Positions 62,915 to 64,000 of a DNA stretch of 64,000 nt are shown here, piece after piece (position 1 is the stretch's first letter; each line of letters starts with the position of its first letter). Location of the stretch: positions 62,001 through 126,000 of the forward strand of contig CALLLW010000024.1 of NCBI GenBank assembly GCA_938007995.1. The letters run 5' to 3'. A program made the position numbers and the translations under genes. The DNA is from an uncultured Granulosicoccaceae bacterium. Lineage in GTDB: Bacteria > Pseudomonadota > Gammaproteobacteria > Granulosicoccales > Granulosicoccaceae. The notes beneath the pieces were generated by a model. It saw only the letters and a list, made by a program, of their open reading frames with translations. It made no database searches and had not been told where the DNA came from.

Positions 62915-64000
62915 ATGGCACAGATAAGACTGCGCAATATCAGTCTCGCCTTCGGGCCTGACAAATTGCTCGACAAGACAGACCTGGTTGTTGACACAGG
63001 CGACCGGATTGCGATTCTCGGACGCAACGGACAAGGCAAGTCCACCCTGCTGAAAGTGATCGATGGTGAAATCGACGCCGATGAAGGTGAAATAGTTCGC
63101 ACAGACGGCGTCAGGATAGCCAGGCTACAACAGGAAGTACCCTCCGGTGAAGATAATCGAGATGTATTTGAAGTGGTGGCATCAGGTATTGGTGAACATG
63201 CAGCACAAGCGCTGCGTGAACTGGAAACCAATGGCTATACAGAAATTGAGCTTGAAGGCACTGACATATGGCGTGCTACTGCAGATATAAAAAGCATCAT
63301 CTCTCGGCTCGAGCTGGATGCTGAAAGCAGAGTCTCTTCATTATCGGGTGGACAGAAAAGAAGAGTGATGCTGGCGCGTGCACTGGCAGCGCAGCCGAAT
63401 GTCTTGTTGATGGATGAGCCAACTAACCATCTGGATATCAGCTCGGTTATCTGGCTTGAGGAGTTTTTAAGTAAGCTCACCGCAACTCTTATTTTTGTCA
63501 CGCACGATAGAACATTGATACGCAAACTCGCCAATCGAATCATCGATATTGATCGGGGCTCTGTGACCAGCTGGAACCATCCGTACGACAAATTCCTACA
63601 GTTAAGGGCCGAGGCACTAGCCGCTGCAGAAACTGCAGAGAAGCTTTTCGATAAAAAGCTCAAACAGGAAGAAACCTGGATCAGACAAGGCATTAAAGCC
63701 AGACGCACCAGAAACGAAGGCAGAGTCAGAGCGTTAAAAAAACTCCGTGAAGAGCGAGCTCAAAGACGTGCTCAGATCGGCAAGGCAGAGCTCAATATTC
63801 AAACGGAAAGCAAGTCCGGCAAAATCGTATTCAAGCTCGACAAAATCAGCCATGGCCTTGGTGGCAAACAACTGATCAATAACTTTTCCACCACCATCAT
63901 GCGCGATCACAAAATCGCCATCATAGGGCCAAACGGTAGCGGCAAGACGACACTATTAAAAATTATACTCGGACAACTGGCACCCGATCAGGGCACAGCG
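62915..64000 (+). CDS. uup: ABC-F ATPase Uup (5' part; 3' end outside window)
   Basis: Uup is an ABC-F protein acting on ribosomes and in DNA-related processes such as transposon precise excision. The visible 362 residues start at ATG 62915 after GCAGGA. The first ATPase has GRNGQGKST (36-44), LSGGQKRR and LLMDEPTNHLD. The linker WIRQGIKARRTRNEGRVRALK is the Uup signature. The second P-loop GPNGSGKTT is reached before the edge. The arm between Walker A and signature of the first ATPase looks shorter than in Escherichia coli Uup by about 15 residues. Confidence 0.94.
   Translation, partial: MAQIRLRNISLAFGPDKLLDKTDLVVDTGDRIAILGRNGQGKSTLLKVIDGEIDADEGEIVRTDGVRIARLQQEVPSGEDNRDVFEVVASGIGEHAAQALRELETNGYTEIELEGTDIWRATADIKSIISRLELDAESRVSSLSGGQKRRVMLARALAAQPNVLLMDEPTNHLDISSVIWLEEFLSKLTATLIFVTHDRTLIRKLANRIIDIDRGSVTSWNHPYDKFLQLRAEALAAAETAEKLFDKKLKQEETWIRQGIKARRTRNEGRVRALKKLREERAQRRAQIGKAELNIQTESKSGKIVFKLDKISHGLGGKQLINNFSTTIMRDHKIAIIGPNGSGKTTLLKIILGQLAPDQGTA

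Overview
The window reads as chromosomal core DNA of a gammaproteobacterium, roughly half G+C by eye and densely coded on both strands. The evidence is the gene set: hda, rdgC, rnt (RNase T), darP/yjgA, yhdP, rng, sixA and the nadD-rsfS-rlmH block are gammaproteobacterial or close to it, and TTG/GTG starts are used several times. The number of outer-membrane, lipoprotein and calcium-binding-repeat proteins suggests an aquatic or marine organism. I cannot place it to genus; Arenicella/Granulosicoccus-like lineages are only a guess. No rRNA operon, transposase, integrase, prophage or CRISPR array is visible.

Layout. 1-6.1 kb: hda (cut by the window edge) and a DUF2066 gene diverge from purM-purN-DUF3108; an outer-membrane protein of unknown role then diverges from darP across a region carrying repeated TGTT-N10-AACA palindromes. 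6.2-16.5 kb: a long minus-strand housekeeping run, holA-proA-nadD-rsfS-rlmH-maf-rng-yhdP (replication, proline and NAD synthesis, ribosome maturation, RNA processing, envelope lipid transport). 16.6-24.8 kb: pyrD, a DHH phosphoesterase, a composite OmpA protein with an internal sorting-signal-like segment, an HDAC-family deacetylase, rdgC with a flavodoxin-fold gene, and a Sel1 lipoprotein.

24.8-32.1 kb, minus strand: an alpha/beta hydrolase, tcdA, then the most system-like locus of the window. This is a compact operon of a 45-residue membrane ORF, an XpaC-like protein, a TelA-like protein, an SPFH/GYF_2 protein and a zinc-ribbon membrane protein, with tpm upstream. It joins gene families known separately from Bacillus (xpaC-yaaN and ydjG-ydjI) and looks like a membrane-stress module. 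32.3-42.5 kb: galE, a Ser/Thr kinase fused to a cyclic-nucleotide-binding domain, a Yip1-like membrane protein, rnt, grxD, argD-argF, an orphan TfpX/TfpZ-type protein and an unusually long WecA/MraY-type transferase.

42.6-54.7 kb: a giant lipoprotein with eleven ~95-residue Ig/cadherin-like repeats, birA, a small lytic transglycosylase, a deaminase, a GHMP kinase closely resembling plant glucuronokinase, a second OmpA lipoprotein paralogous to the first, a periplasmic histidine phosphatase, rpe, and a secreted protein with a GH12-like outline. 54.7-56.9 kb is AT-richer and looks acquired: a decayed response-regulator-like fragment and an AlbA_2/Schlafen-type gene lie immediately 3' of tRNA-Thr(UGU). 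57-64 kb: glnS, a LysM lipoprotein, sixA, small envelope genes, a candidate small RNA with a strong terminator, a BolA-family gene, a YjgR/HerA-like ATPase and the start of uup.

Most genes are ordinary core functions. The points that most repay checking are the five-gene membrane-stress operon, the OmpA protein with an internal sorting-like signal, the glucuronokinase-like gene, the GH12-like protein with an altered catalytic position, and the tRNA-flanked AlbA_2 segment.
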